Shown piece after piece: positions 18,395 to 28,153 of a stretch of DNA of 64,000 nt; position 1 is the first letter of the stretch, and each line of letters starts with the position of its first letter. A model generated the notes under the pieces. That model did not search any database, had not been told where the DNA came from, and saw only the letters and a list, made by a program, of their open reading frames with translations. The DNA lies in contig NZ_CP092588.1 in NCBI RefSeq assembly GCF_023920225.1, forward strand, positions 434,001 to 498,000. The letters run 5' to 3'. The translations under genes were made by a program, and so were the position numbers. The stretch comes from Vibrio gazogenes. Lineage in GTDB: Bacteria > Pseudomonadota > Gammaproteobacteria > Enterobacterales > Vibrionaceae.

Positions 18395-19798
18395 ATGAAA
18401 ACAGGTACAAATGTTATTCACTTAACGCTGGTTGTGGCGTTAGGTGGATTGTTATTTGGTTACGATACCGCGGTTATTTCCGGTGCGGTTGAGGCGCTGC
18501 AAAATTATTTTCAACTTACTGCAGCCGAGTTGGGGTTTGCTGCATCCTCTGCTTTAATCGGTTGTGTTCTTGGTGCTGCGTTGGCCGGTTATGTCAGTAA
18601 CCGTCACGGGCGGCGGGGCGCATTGATTATTGCCGCGTTACTTTTTCTGATTTCAGCGATCGGTTCCGCAGTACCACAGCATTATTGGACCTTTGTGATT
18701 TATCGGATTATCGGGGGTGTCGGTGTGGGAATTGCGTCGATGGTTTCTCCGATGTATATCGCAGAAGTAGCGCCACCTGCACGTCGTGGTGGATTGGTTG
18801 CATGGAACCAGTTTGCCATTATTTTCGGTATGTTAGTGGTGTACTTCGTCAACTATGGCATTGCACTTCTGGGCAGCGATAACTGGCTCAATGATGTGGG
18901 CTGGCGGTATATGTTTGCCTCCGAAGTCATTCCTGCAATCCTATTCTTTGGGCTGTTGTTTACCGTACCTGAAACACCGCGCTGGCTGGCACTGAAAGGG
19001 CGTGATAATGAAGCACACAGCCTGCTGAAGGCAATTAATCCACAGCAAGATATCGAGCCGCAATGGAAAGAAATCAAGCAGTCATTGGTTAAGGTTCAGC
19101 GGCCGGGGATTATCGCTGCGGGATATCTGAGCGTGTTACTGATCGGTATTATGCTAAGTGTATTACAACAGGTCACGGGGATTAATGTATTTCTCTATTA
19201 TGCGCCCGCGATTCTGAAAAGTTTCAGTGATTCCACGACGGATATTGCCTTACTGCAAACCATTCTGGTGGGTGCGGTCAATTTAAGTTTTACCGTGTTG
19301 GCTATTTTCACCGTGGATAAATTCGGACGTCGTCCGCTGATGATGATTGGTGCCGGTTTGATGGCAGTCAGTATGTTAGCGATTGGCACCGCCGCTTACC
19401 TGAATGCAATTGGTAGTTATCTGTTAGTGTTTATGTTGATGTACATTGCTGCGTTTGCATTGTCACTGGGGCCGGTGACTTGGGTTCTGTTGTCTGAAAT
19501 CTTCCCCAACAGCGTTCGTTCCAGAGCATTATCCATTGCTGTGTTTGCGCAGTGGTTCGCCAACTTTGTCGTGTCTCAGTCCTTCCCGATGATGAATGAA
19601 AAAGAGAGTTTTATCTTCCAGCAATTTCATGGCGGTTTTCCGTTCTGGCTGTATGGGATTATGGGGGTATTTACCGTTTACTTTATTTATCGCTGGGTTC
19701 CGGAAACCAAAGGCAAGTCGTTGGAACAACTGGAAACTCTTTGGCAGCGTGATTCAGAGCCAACCGGTAATCGCATGAAAACGGCTAAATCATCTTGA
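18395..19798 (+). CDS. xylE: D-xylose:H+ symporter, MFS sugar porter
   Basis: A 467-residue protein with twelve membrane segments. Sugar-porter signatures are present: GGLLFGYDTAVISGA in TM1, NRHGRRGAL in loop 2-3, YIAEVAPPARRGG, the central loop PETPRWLALKGR, QQVTGINVFLYYAP in TM7, DKFGRRPL, and the C-terminal PETKGKSLEQLE. These match E. coli XylE (491 residues), which imports D-xylose with a proton; the shorter length reflects trimmed ends. Placement inside the xyl cluster makes xylose much more likely than arabinose or galactose. It is divergent from xylA and presumably induced by XylR with xylose. Confidence 0.93.
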   Translation: MKTGTNVIHLTLVVALGGLLFGYDTAVISGAVEALQNYFQLTAAELGFAASSALIGCVLGAALAGYVSNRHGRRGALIIAALLFLISAIGSAVPQHYWTFVIYRIIGGVGVGIASMVSPMYIAEVAPPARRGGLVAWNQFAIIFGMLVVYFVNYGIALLGSDNWLNDVGWRYMFASEVIPAILFFGLLFTVPETPRWLALKGRDNEAHSLLKAINPQQDIEPQWKEIKQSLVKVQRPGIIAAGYLSVLLIGIMLSVLQQVTGINVFLYYAPAILKSFSDSTTDIALLQTILVGAVNLSFTVLAIFTVDKFGRRPLMMIGAGLMAVSMLAIGTAAYLNAIGSYLLVFMLMYIAAFALSLGPVTWVLLSEIFPNSVRSRALSIAVFAQWFANFVVSQSFPMMNEKESFIFQQFHGGFPFWLYGIMGVFTVYFIYRWVPETKGKSLEQLETLWQRDSEPTGNRMKTAKSS

Positions 19799-19959
19799 GC
19801 GGTGAAGATCACTTCATGCCATCCGCTGGGGGTGATGGCTGATCCTCATAAGAGAATGATTAGATGGTGATGACTATCGTTCTGTGCAGTTGCCCACCGA
19901 ATCTCGGTGGGCCTGCTTATTTAACTACGGAATCGCTTTTAACCACGGAATTGCTTCGG

Positions 19960-21237
19960 TTATAGCGCATCACGATGACGCCATCTGTCGTGATGCTGTT
20001 CGCGAAATTCTTTCGGTGTACATTGCTGATGTTTTTTAAACACGCTGTACATATATTGCAGTGAAGGATAGCCACATAATTCAGCAATTTCGGCGACCGG
20101 TAATGACGTGGTTGCCAGTAGATGGCGTGCTTGCCTCAACTTAGAGTTATGGATTTCCTGATGAATGGAATGTCCGCACTCTTCTTTAAAACGAATTTCC
20201 ATGTTGGAGCGAGAAATACCGACATAGTCGAGAACCTGTTCGACTTTAATACCTTTGCAGGCGTGATGACGGATAAAATGCATCGCCTGAATCACATAGG
20301 GATCTTTCAGCGCTTGATAGTCGGTACTCTGTCGTGCGTGGACTTGTGTCGGAGGAACCAGTCGACGCGTTTGCCTGAGCGCCTCTAACTGTTCTGTCTC
20401 CTCGGGGGCGGTGGTCAGCAGGCGGTGCAGCAATTTGGCAGCCTGATAGCCCATCTCTTTACATCCTTGTTCGACCGAAGATAACGACACTCGGCTCAGG
20501 TAGCGGGTCAGCTCTTCATTATCAATCCCAATGACGGATATTTTGTCCGGCACCATCAACTTCAAATGATCGCAAACCTGAAGCAGGTGGCGAGCTCGGG
20601 CATCGGTGACCGCAACAATGCCGACCGGCGTCGGTAGTTGCTGCAACCAGTCTGCGAGACGATTCATATCGTACTGCCATGTTTGCGGGCTTACCTCATT
20701 ACCCCGGTAAACCGAACCGGAGTATCCCTCTCGTTGTAAGAGTTGAATAAAGGCTTGTTCTCGTTCGTGAGACCAGCGTCGCCATGATTCTTCCGGCATT
20801 CCGTAGAACGCAAAATTTTCAATCCCTTTGCTTTTGAGATGCTGAAATGCGAGTTCAATCAATGCTTGGTTATCCGTGGCAACATAAGGGACATCCGGAT
20901 AATCGGATGGATGTTCATAAGAGCCACCGATTGCAACAACAGGGAGCGTCGTATCTTCGAGCAACTCCCGAATATGGGGGTTGTCGAAATCAGCAATCAC
21001 TCCGTCGCCTTTCCAAGTATGGAAATTCTCCAGATGCGTGGTGAATTCCTCTTCCAGATAAATATCCCAGTTACATTGCGACGCCTGTAAATATTCGCCG
21101 ATGCCTTCGATTACCTCTCGGTCGTACACTTTATTGGCATTAAACAACAGTGTAATCCGATAACGGTGGTCGATGAACTGACGATATAAGTTGTGAGGGT
21201 AAGGTTTCAGAGCGGTCATGGATGGGTTTTTATTCAT
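19960..21237 (-). CDS. xylR: XylR transcriptional activator, AraC family
   Basis: A 425-residue regulator of two parts. The N-terminal about 290 residues are a LacI-type periplasmic-binding fold for xylose (RYRITLLFNANKVYDREVIEGIGEYLQ is close to the E. coli XylR start). The C-terminal about 100 residues are an AraC domain with two helix-turn-helices (VEQVLDYVGISRSNMEIRF and VAEIAELCGYPSLQYMYSVF). E. coli XylR has 392 residues; this protein carries about 25 extra N-terminal residues, and an internal Met at 21219 is an alternative start. It should activate xylA and xylE/xylB when xylose is bound. It is convergent with xylE and divergent from xylB. Confidence 0.94.
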   Translation of the reverse strand: MNKNPSMTALKPYPHNLYRQFIDHRYRITLLFNANKVYDREVIEGIGEYLQASQCNWDIYLEEEFTTHLENFHTWKGDGVIADFDNPHIRELLEDTTLPVVAIGGSYEHPSDYPDVPYVATDNQALIELAFQHLKSKGIENFAFYGMPEESWRRWSHEREQAFIQLLQREGYSGSVYRGNEVSPQTWQYDMNRLADWLQQLPTPVGIVAVTDARARHLLQVCDHLKLMVPDKISVIGIDNEELTRYLSRVSLSSVEQGCKEMGYQAAKLLHRLLTTAPEETEQLEALRQTRRLVPPTQVHARQSTDYQALKDPYVIQAMHFIRHHACKGIKVEQVLDYVGISRSNMEIRFKEECGHSIHQEIHNSKLRQARHLLATTSLPVAEIAELCGYPSLQYMYSVFKKHQQCTPKEFREQHHDRWRHRDAL

Positions 21238-21495
21238 AAATAGTATTAATTATATTTTGTCCATAATTTTTAAGTCTAACAGGCAAGTACTGTGTTAAAT
21301 GTGATCCTTCACTCAGTCGTTAAATCCATGAAGCTATCTATGAAAAATCGTAATTGTGTCGTGAACAGAGCGACTTATGATAATGATTCGATAAATAAAA
21401 TCATCACGAAGCGTAAATATATCCGGATGGCCCCATTACACTGTGTATTTCCTGAGGTTATCCGAGTCTATTGAGTGAAAATGAAAGGGTAGCTT

Positions 21496-22950
21496 ATGTA
21501 TGTTGGAATCGATTTAGGGACATCCGGCGTTAAGGTCATTGTTCTTGCGGAAAATGGTGATGTGGTGGCGAGCGAGGTGATACCACTAGAGATATCACGT
21601 CCGTTTCCGCTGTGGTCAGAACAAGATCCGCAGCATTGGTGGCAAGCTATGTGTCAAGCCATTCAGGCGCTGGGAAAACAGACGGATCTGAGCGCAGTGA
21701 AAGCTATCGGGCTGTCGGGACAGATGCATGGTGCGGTACTGCTCGATCAACAAGGGCAGGTTTTGCGCCCTGCGATTTTGTGGAATGACGGGCGTTGTCA
21801 GGCACAATGCGCCGAACTGGAACAGCGCGTCCCTGACAGTCGTCAGATTACAGGGAATATGATGATGCCGGGCTTTACCGCACCGAAACTCCTGTGGGTG
21901 GCAGAACATGAACCGGAAATTTTTGCTCAGACAGACAAAGTCCTGCTGCCGAAAGATTACTTGCGTTATCGGATGACGGGTGTGTATGCCTCGGATATGT
22001 CCGATGCCGCCGGAACCATGTGGTTAGATGTTGCCCGGCGAGATTGGAGTGATGAACTGCTTGATGCAACCGGGCTGGCGCGACGTCAGATGCCGGACCT
22101 GTATGAAGGGAATGCGATCACCGGTACTCTGAATCCTGAACTTGCCAATGCATGGGGTATGCCTGAGGTGCCTGTCATTGCCGGTGGTGGTGATAATGCC
22201 GCTGGCGCTGTCGGGGTCGGGATTATCGAACCGGGGCAGGCGATGCTCTCTTTGGGAACTTCCGGAGTGTATTTCGCCGTTAGTGATGGTTTCCTTGCGA
22301 ACCCCGATTCTGCATTACACAGTTTCTGTCATGCATTACCCGGGACTTGGCATACCATGTCGGTCATTTTGAGTGCGGCATCTTGTTTGTCTTGGGTATG
22401 TGAGTTGACCGGATTTACCGATGTCAGCGAGATGTTGAGTGAGACGGAACGTCATGCCAATCCTGATTCTGGGGTGGTGTTCCTACCTTATTTGTCGGGA
22501 GAACGGACACCGCATAATGACCCGTATGCAAAAGGCGTGTTCTTCGGTATGACCCATTCGACATCGAAGTTCGAATTGGTTCAGGCGGTATTGGAAGGAG
22601 TCGGGTTTGCATTTGCCGATGGATTTGATGCATTACATCAGACGGGGTTACTGCCGGAAGAGGTGGTTTTGATTGGCGGTGGCGCCCGCAGCCAATATTG
22701 GCGTCAGATGCTGGCGGATATTGTCCGGTTGCCGCTGGCATATCGTCAGGGCGGTGATGTTGGCCCGGCACTCGGTGCGGCACGACTGGCGATGTTAGCC
22801 GTTAGGCCGGAAATGACGGCTCGGGATATCTGCGCATCACCGGTATTGATTGAAAAACATATGCCGGATGAAGGGCAGACAGCACATTACCAACGCAAGA
22901 GAGCGGTTTATCAACAGTTATATCGTCAATTGAAACCGCTTTTTGTGTAA
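21496..22950 (+). CDS. xylB: Xylulokinase
   Basis: A 484-residue FGGY-family kinase that phosphorylates D-xylulose to xylulose 5-phosphate. Phosphate-1 motif GIDLGTSGVKVIVL is at residues 4-17, the substrate segment GQMHGAVLLDQQGQVL near 75-90, the aspartate-containing GGGDNAAGAVGVG and GTSGVYF in the middle, and the adenosine-binding GGGARSQYWRQMLADI near 394. Length matches E. coli XylB (484). AAAGGGTAG precedes the ATG. It is divergent from xylR with a 258-bp shared control region, and ends at a near-perfect bidirectional terminator. Confidence 0.95.
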   Translation: MYVGIDLGTSGVKVIVLAENGDVVASEVIPLEISRPFPLWSEQDPQHWWQAMCQAIQALGKQTDLSAVKAIGLSGQMHGAVLLDQQGQVLRPAILWNDGRCQAQCAELEQRVPDSRQITGNMMMPGFTAPKLLWVAEHEPEIFAQTDKVLLPKDYLRYRMTGVYASDMSDAAGTMWLDVARRDWSDELLDATGLARRQMPDLYEGNAITGTLNPELANAWGMPEVPVIAGGGDNAAGAVGVGIIEPGQAMLSLGTSGVYFAVSDGFLANPDSALHSFCHALPGTWHTMSVILSAASCLSWVCELTGFTDVSEMLSETERHANPDSGVVFLPYLSGERTPHNDPYAKGVFFGMTHSTSKFELVQAVLEGVGFAFADGFDALHQTGLLPEEVVLIGGGARSQYWRQMLADIVRLPLAYRQGGDVGPALGAARLAMLAVRPEMTARDICASPVLIEKHMPDEGQTAHYQRKRAVYQQLYRQLKPLFV

Positions 22951-23035
22951 GCGGGAGAGATTTTATCTCGGTGGTATCTTCGGTTATTTCCTGATGTTTG
23001 AGAAAGTAACCAATCCCAACCGGGTCACATAAAAT

Positions 23036-23069
23036 AAATAAGGAGCCATACCATATGGCTCCTTATTTT
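23036..23069. terminator. Bidirectional terminator between xylB and the peptide transporter
   Basis: AAATAAGGAGCCATA and TATGGCTCCTTATTT pair perfectly over 15 bp around a 3-base loop. The two genes on either side converge on it. Confidence 0.85.
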
Positions 23070-23164
23070 GATCTCGCTGAAACGTATGCGGTTTAACTGA
23101 GTCTCAGTTCAATTGTATGTACAATACTCATTTGCATCTCAATACTTACTGTATGACCAAGATA

Positions 23165-24562
23165 TTAAGCGGTTTGAGTCACACTGTCGGCTTCTTGAGG
23201 CTTTCGGTTCAGGTGAGTGGCTTGTTCTGCACCATGCATCCACATGACCAATTGGTTAGAGAATAGGAGCAGGACGAGGCCGGAGACTATTGCCGTGATG
23301 GCAATGCCACCAAAAATCGCTAAGGCGCCGAAATCGCCGACATGGGCACCGATCAGCCCGGCAATGTAGTTGGCAATCGCATTAAATCCGAACCAGACGC
23401 CCATCATCAGTGAAGCAAGACGAAGCGGTGCCAGTTTGGTGGTCATCGATAAACCGATTGGTGACAGGCACAATTCCCCGACAGTATGGAAGAAGAACGC
23501 ACCAACCAGCCAGAACATTGAGGTTTTCACACTCAGATCGCCACCTTGCTCTAAAACGGCACCAATCATGCACAAGAAACCGATCGCCAGAAAGAAAAGC
23601 CCAAATGCAAATTTGATCGGTGAATTGGGTTCTCGACGGCCAAGTTTGACCCATAGCGCAGCAATCAGCGGTGCACAGACAATGATGAAAAATGGATTTA
23701 GAGACTGGAACCAAGCGGCGGGCACTTCAAAACTGCCGATCATTCGATCGGTATACTGTTGGGTGTAGAGGTTCATCAAGCCACCGGCTTGTTCAAATCC
23801 GGCCCAGAAGACAATCACGAATAATCCCATGATGATAATGACCTTCATGCGATCAATTTCTTCTTTGGTTAGCGGTTCTTTCTTCGTTGATTTTTTCTGT
23901 TGTAAATCCCGCGCGGCAGCCGGTTTGAGACCAATATCTCCCAGCCAGCGCTGAGCAAACAGGATTTGGATCACGAAGCTGATGAGCATCCCGATACCTG
24001 CTGCAACGAAGCCGGCTTTCCAGCCATAGCTGTTGGTTGCAATACCGGAGATAATCCCTGCGAGTAGTGCACCGATATTAATCCCCATATAAAAGATGGT
24101 GAATGCACCGTCGCGACGATGGTCACCTTCTGTGTACAGATCGCCAACCATGGTTGAAATATTAGGTTTAAACAGGCCATTCCCGATGATCAGCAGTGCC
24201 AAACCAAGATAGAAACTGTGCGCCGCATCAAGGCCGAATAATTGATGCGGTAGTGCCAGCGTAAACTGACCGACTGCCATCAGCGCGCCACCTGCAAGAA
24301 TTGAGCGACGTTGACCGAAATAGTTATCGGCCAACCAGCCACCGATGAGGGGCGTAATGTAGACAAGCCCGGTATAGATGCCATAGAGATCCAATGCCTC
24401 TTTGGCTGACCAGCCCATGCCACCGTTTAGTGTTGTGTCTGTGAGGTATAAAACCAGAATTGCTCGCATTGCATAGTAGGAGAATCGTTCCCACAGTTCA
24501 GTGCCAAACAATAGGAACAGGCCACGAGGATGACCTAAGAATTGATGATTGTTGTGATTCAT
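23165..24562 (-). CDS. Proton-dependent oligopeptide transporter (POT/PTR family)
   Basis: A 465-residue inner-membrane MFS protein of the POT family, which imports di- and tripeptides with protons. The diagnostic ExxERFxYY motif is seen as ELWERFSYYAMRAIL at about residues 22-36, followed by GGWLADNYFGQRRSI, GNGLFKPNISTMVGDLY and the PTR2 segment DGAFTIFYMGINIGALL. The second half keeps FWAGFEQAGGLMNLY and FFFHTVGELCLSPIGLSM. It belongs to the DtpA/DtpB/YdgR group; the exact E. coli counterpart cannot be decided by eye. Single gene with an AT-rich promoter region upstream. Confidence 0.92.
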   Translation of the reverse strand: MNHNNHQFLGHPRGLFLLFGTELWERFSYYAMRAILVLYLTDTTLNGGMGWSAKEALDLYGIYTGLVYITPLIGGWLADNYFGQRRSILAGGALMAVGQFTLALPHQLFGLDAAHSFYLGLALLIIGNGLFKPNISTMVGDLYTEGDHRRDGAFTIFYMGINIGALLAGIISGIATNSYGWKAGFVAAGIGMLISFVIQILFAQRWLGDIGLKPAAARDLQQKKSTKKEPLTKEEIDRMKVIIIMGLFVIVFWAGFEQAGGLMNLYTQQYTDRMIGSFEVPAAWFQSLNPFFIIVCAPLIAALWVKLGRREPNSPIKFAFGLFFLAIGFLCMIGAVLEQGGDLSVKTSMFWLVGAFFFHTVGELCLSPIGLSMTTKLAPLRLASLMMGVWFGFNAIANYIAGLIGAHVGDFGALAIFGGIAITAIVSGLVLLLFSNQLVMWMHGAEQATHLNRKPQEADSVTQTA

Positions 24563-24821
24563 ATTTGCTTTGTTTAGATTATTTATTAGTTTTTTATTTT
24601 ACTTTAATGTTACATATTGGGTAAATGGTTTGATTTTTAACATTTATTCAATACATTATAAAAATGTATTTTTAAGTTTTTGAAATTTAAACATTTTATA
24701 AATTCAGCAGTAAAATGAGAAAATCGGGGTGAACTAAGTTTTCATTTATGAAACAATTGTTTGCATGGTTGATAAGGAAAAATCAGCAAATATTAAAAAT
24801 TTGTGATGGTGATTGATATAA
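24563..24821. other. AT-rich intergenic region
   Basis: It holds the promoter of the peptide transporter on the minus strand. Runs of A and T dominate (for example 24650-24700), suggesting a curved or H-NS-bound tract; no ORF was found. Confidence 0.4.
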
Positions 24822-24851
24822 AAATAAAAAAAGCCAGCACGGAATGCTGGC
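24822..24851 (-). terminator. Terminator after the GH5 gene
   Basis: On the minus strand GCCAGCA and TGCTGGC pair around a 5-base loop and lead into a run of T. Confidence 0.85.
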
Positions 24852-24887
24852 AAGGTCCCACAAAATGAGGATATCAGAGCGTATCGG

Positions 24888-26078
24888 TTAATCTGTACAC
24901 AGACCGGTTAAGCGCCAAGAGTCATCACTCCCGGGGGTTGACTTTGTATACCAGTTGGCTTGATAGAGTTTATTCTGGTACACCATGTAGTCACCGCTCT
25001 CACTATGGTCGTAACTTCCGCCTTCCCATGATTTACGTGTCCAGTTCGGATAAACATTCACACCTGTACAATTTTGTGGTGTGCTATTGTCGAGTTGATA
25101 TGGCCAGTTCTCGATGATCGATTTTACTTTCTTACCGGATGGGGTCAGTGTCATGGTATCCGGATAATAGGTGGACGCGCCTTCATCCTTGTCGTTTAAC
25201 GCCCAGTTCGCATTACTGAGGTCATGCTCTTTCATGAAGTTCACCCAGATGTCAGTTTCTGCTTCATTGACATTGCCATCACCGTCGGCATTGATGGTTC
25301 CCCATTCGGTGACGAATAGCGCAATTCCATTGTTCATCGCTGTGAGTGCTTTATCTCTGAGATATTGACCGTGTGTCCCGGCATAAAAGTGCAGCGTATA
25401 GGCGATGTTTGTGCCGTTGATTGGGTTCCAGGATGCGGTATCGACGTCTTGTGACCAGCTTGGCGTGCCGACAACGATTAAGTTATCCGGATCAAATTCA
25501 CGGATTGCAGCAATCACGGTTTCTGCATAGGGTTTGATGACGTTATTCCAAGAGATTTGTAGGGGTTCATTGTAGATCTCATAAATGACATTGGGGCTGT
25601 CACCATATTTCTGTGCCATCTCCCGGAAGAAGCTGACTGCTTCGGCAACATTGTCTTCCGCATGATGAGAATGCCAATCGATGATGACATACATATCGTT
25701 AGCGATAGCTGCATCTACGACGGTAACTACTTTGGCCTTATTGCCTGCGGGATCATCAAGATAGCCGCCCTCTTCCTGAATACCCATTGAGGCTCTGACG
25801 ATACTGGCATTCCAGTCTTCTCGGAGCATCTTGACAATATCTGCGCGATAGAATTTTTCACCGCCCCACTCATTATTACTCCAGAACAGACTATTTCCCG
25901 AGAAGCTTTTGATGCTATCACCAGCATAGATCTTATTGCCGGAGACGGATAACGGTTCAACCGCATATGCTTGCTGGGTTAATCCAATCAATAAGCATCC
26001 CAGACAGGAAAGCAATAATTTTTTGGCTGAGGAACCACTTTTCCTCGTGGATAGGTGTTGTATTGGTAAATATGACAT
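24888..26078 (-). CDS. Secreted GH5 endoglucanase with C-terminal CBM5/12 module
   Basis: A 396-residue secreted glycoside hydrolase. A signal peptide (about residues 18-39, LLLSCLGCLLIGLTQQAYA) is followed by a GH5 TIM barrel of cellulase (GH5_2-like) type. The acid/base Glu is in VIYEIYNEP (about residue 171), the nucleophile Glu in LFVTEWGT (about 258), and the conserved DWHSHHAE lies before them. After a short linker, the last ~55 residues (CTGVNVYPNW, then QNKLYQANWYT and SWRLTGLC) form a CBM5/12 carbohydrate-binding module. It cuts beta-1,4-glucan outside the cell. The start at 26078 follows GAGGTG with seven-base spacing; an upstream in-frame ATG (26114) lacks such a site. Confidence 0.93.
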   Translation of the reverse strand: MSYLPIQHLSTRKSGSSAKKLLLSCLGCLLIGLTQQAYAVEPLSVSGNKIYAGDSIKSFSGNSLFWSNNEWGGEKFYRADIVKMLREDWNASIVRASMGIQEEGGYLDDPAGNKAKVVTVVDAAIANDMYVIIDWHSHHAEDNVAEAVSFFREMAQKYGDSPNVIYEIYNEPLQISWNNVIKPYAETVIAAIREFDPDNLIVVGTPSWSQDVDTASWNPINGTNIAYTLHFYAGTHGQYLRDKALTAMNNGIALFVTEWGTINADGDGNVNEAETDIWVNFMKEHDLSNANWALNDKDEGASTYYPDTMTLTPSGKKVKSIIENWPYQLDNSTPQNCTGVNVYPNWTRKSWEGGSYDHSESGDYMVYQNKLYQANWYTKSTPGSDDSWRLTGLCTD

Positions 26079-26505
26079 CAGTTCACCTCTAATTAAACAT
26101 GACGTACCACTCACTATGAGTTGAATGACTCATGATAATTGTATTGTTAGCTGGAATTATGTTTGACAAGTATTGCCGCCTAATAAATTGGCAACTGTTT
26201 TAAATATAGGTGGGAATAGCAATCAGGAGAGATAAACTATAATAGTTGTGACAATACACTAGATAGTCGATTTCTATATTTTTATTTATGTCACTAATAA
26301 AGTGGTTTTAAATTTATTAAAACTGTATCTGTGATCTGGATTTGAATAATCAGTATAAAAATGTAAGAGAAATTATGAGATAAAATATTTTGTACTGTAT
26401 GAATAAGACATTCCGTCCTATAAAACAGGACGGAATGATTCAAGCATGCTTTTATTTTATACAGAATGAAAGATAATTATATGCTGGTTTTGTTTTGCCA
26501 GTAAA
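26079..26505. other. Intergenic region with a palindromic hairpin
   Basis: An AT-rich stretch containing the GH5 promoter. CATTCCGTCCT and AGGACGGAATG (26409-26437) form an 11-bp stem with a 7-base loop. It lies downstream of the DUF1353 gene but lacks a proper T run, so a terminator role is only possible. Confidence 0.5.
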
Positions 26506-26952
26506 TTACAGACCATACTTTGATGGTTGGCGATTATCATTCTGAATCATGGTTTTCAAATCAGATAAATATTGCAAATCATCGTCATTATTTTCCCAGT
26601 ATAAATGACCGAATGCTTCAACGGCTTCGCGCATTAAAATTGCTTTGACTTTGCTGACATCGGATTCGCGCAGTAGCTCATAGAACAGTTGGTCGGCATC
26701 TGAGCGGCTTAACAAATGCGTGTAATAAAGCCAGTCGTGGATAACCGCTGCTTTCATAAAACGCGGGTTAAATGGCGTACCGATAATGCTGTAGGCAGCA
26801 CTCGGGACACTCGCACCATCATACTGAAAGAACTTCGGTACCCAGATTGCTGTACCTTGATTCACGGTGCCAAAATCTTCAGCGACTTCGTAGGCTTCAT
26901 CTAGCTTGCTGTTGTGAGGTTCAATCACCGGGAATACATATAAATTGCTCAT
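26506..26952 (-). CDS. DUF1353 domain protein
   Basis: A 148-residue protein of the DUF1353 family, recognised from the block FFQYDGASVPSAAYSIIG followed by AAVIHDWLYY and RSDADQLFYELLRE. Family members are common in phages and bacteria; the conserved Asp, His and Asp residues suggest a metal or catalytic site, but the activity is unknown. There is no signal peptide. GGAG lies eight bases before the ATG. Four copies of a 14-bp tandem repeat (26972-27027) start only 20 bp upstream, within its promoter. It may be a prophage relic, though no other phage gene is near. Confidence 0.8.
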   Translation of the reverse strand: MSNLYVFPVIEPHNSKLDEAYEVAEDFGTVNQGTAIWVPKFFQYDGASVPSAAYSIIGTPFNPRFMKAAVIHDWLYYTHLLSRSDADQLFYELLRESDVSKVKAILMREAVEAFGHLYWENNDDDLQYLSDLKTMIQNDNRQPSKYGL

Positions 26953-26971
26953 ATTTGAGTCTCCATATTGA

Positions 26972-27027
26972 AACGTATTACTTGGAACGTATTACTTGAA
27001 ACGAATTGCTTGAAACGAATTACTGGG
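26972..27027. repeat. 14-bp tandem repeat, four units
   Basis: Units AACGTATTACTTGG, AACGTATTACTTGA, AACGAATTGCTTGA and AACGAATTACTGGG follow one another without gaps just upstream of the DUF1353 start. Confidence 0.85.
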
Positions 27028-27250
27028 TTGTTGTGTTCGTCCGGACGGCTGAGGTACATGAACCGCAGCAGGGATAGACTATGTGCTTCGATGACTATTG
27101 AATAGGGGGGGCTGCGAACAGTTTTGCGAACAAATGTAACATTTACAGCGACTTATATGCGGAATTTGAGGCAAACGTCGGAGAAAATGAGGGTAAGTTG
27201 CACGGATGAATGCTGTCTGTGCATTTTTATGTTTTTTGTTGCATACTAAC

Positions 27251-27322
27251 CATCGTACGATAACAATTCGTCGTGCAATAATAATCCGTCGTGTAATAAC
27301 AACCCGTCGTGCAATAACAACC
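27251..27322. repeat. 18-bp tandem repeat, four units
   Basis: Four adjacent units of the form CGTCGTGCAATAACAACC, diverging toward the left, end 27 bp before the DUF4336 start. An open frame through them on the minus strand has a repetitive VITRRI-like product and is not taken as a gene. Confidence 0.85.
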
Positions 27323-27349
27323 AGATGAAAAACCAGAACGGAGAACATC

Positions 27350-28036
27350 ATGAGAGCGATTGGCGAGAATATTTGGATATTTGATGGTAAAGAGGTCCCG
27401 TTTTTGACGTTACCTTACTCGACCCGAATGACGATCGTTCGGCTTGCTGATCAATCGTTATGGGTCCACAGTCCGATTGAATTAGATTCTGATCTGAAAG
27501 CTTCCGTTGATGCTTTAGGTGTGGTCAAGTATTTGATTGCCCCCAACCAACTTCATCATCTGTTTATTTCCCAATGGCAAGACGCTTATCCGGAGGCGTT
27601 CACCTATGGAACGGAAGGGGTACGTCATAAGCGTCAGGACTTAACCTTTAATACGGTTTTGTCTGCCCAGATGGATTATCCTTGGAGTGATGAACTGGAT
27701 AATGTGTTATTTACCGGCTCTCGGGTCATGGAGGAATGTGTCTTTTTTCACCGTCCGAGTGAGACTTTAATTGTTACGGATCTGATTGAAAACTTCTCAC
27801 CGAAGGCTTTCAATGGTTTTCAGCGTTTGCTGGCTAAGCTGACTGGGGTTCTGGCTCCGACAGGAAAAATGCCACTGGATTGGCGGTTAACTTTTATGAC
27901 CGGAAAGGCGACGGCCCGAGCGCATCTGAAAAAAATCCTGAGTTGGAATCCTAAGACCATTGTTATGGCACACGGTATCATTGTGACTGAAGATGCTGAA
28001 AAATTCTTACGCCGCTCGTTTCGTTGGTTGTTGTAA
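27350..28036 (+). CDS. DUF4336 family protein
   Basis: A 228-residue soluble protein matching DUF4336. Its start IGENIWIFDGKEVPFLTLPYSTRMTIVRLADQ, the middle APNQLHHLFISQWQDAYPEA, and the end PKTIVMAHGIIV have the strand-and-histidine layout of a reduced metallo-beta-lactamase fold (first His pair at HH in QLHHL, late His in MAHG), although the full HxHxDH motif is missing. The activity is unknown; a hydrolase with an altered metal site is an inference. GGAG precedes the ATG with seven-base spacing. The GFA gene follows 118 bp later on the same strand. Confidence 0.75.
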   Translation: MRAIGENIWIFDGKEVPFLTLPYSTRMTIVRLADQSLWVHSPIELDSDLKASVDALGVVKYLIAPNQLHHLFISQWQDAYPEAFTYGTEGVRHKRQDLTFNTVLSAQMDYPWSDELDNVLFTGSRVMEECVFFHRPSETLIVTDLIENFSPKAFNGFQRLLAKLTGVLAPTGKMPLDWRLTFMTGKATARAHLKKILSWNPKTIVMAHGIIVTEDAEKFLRRSFRWLL

Positions 28037-28153
28037 ATCATGCAAAATGTTGAAGTACTTTCTACTCCGCGCTGGGTTGGTTGCGGGTCAATACTTCGAT
28101 GAATCATCGCATTGACCCACCCCGTTAATTTCAGAGAACTGTCAGGAGAAAAC

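Noticed and set aside
27079..27351. Minus-strand 90-codon frame with VITRRI-like repeats
   Set aside because: The repetitive product is just the 18-bp tandem repeat read as protein.
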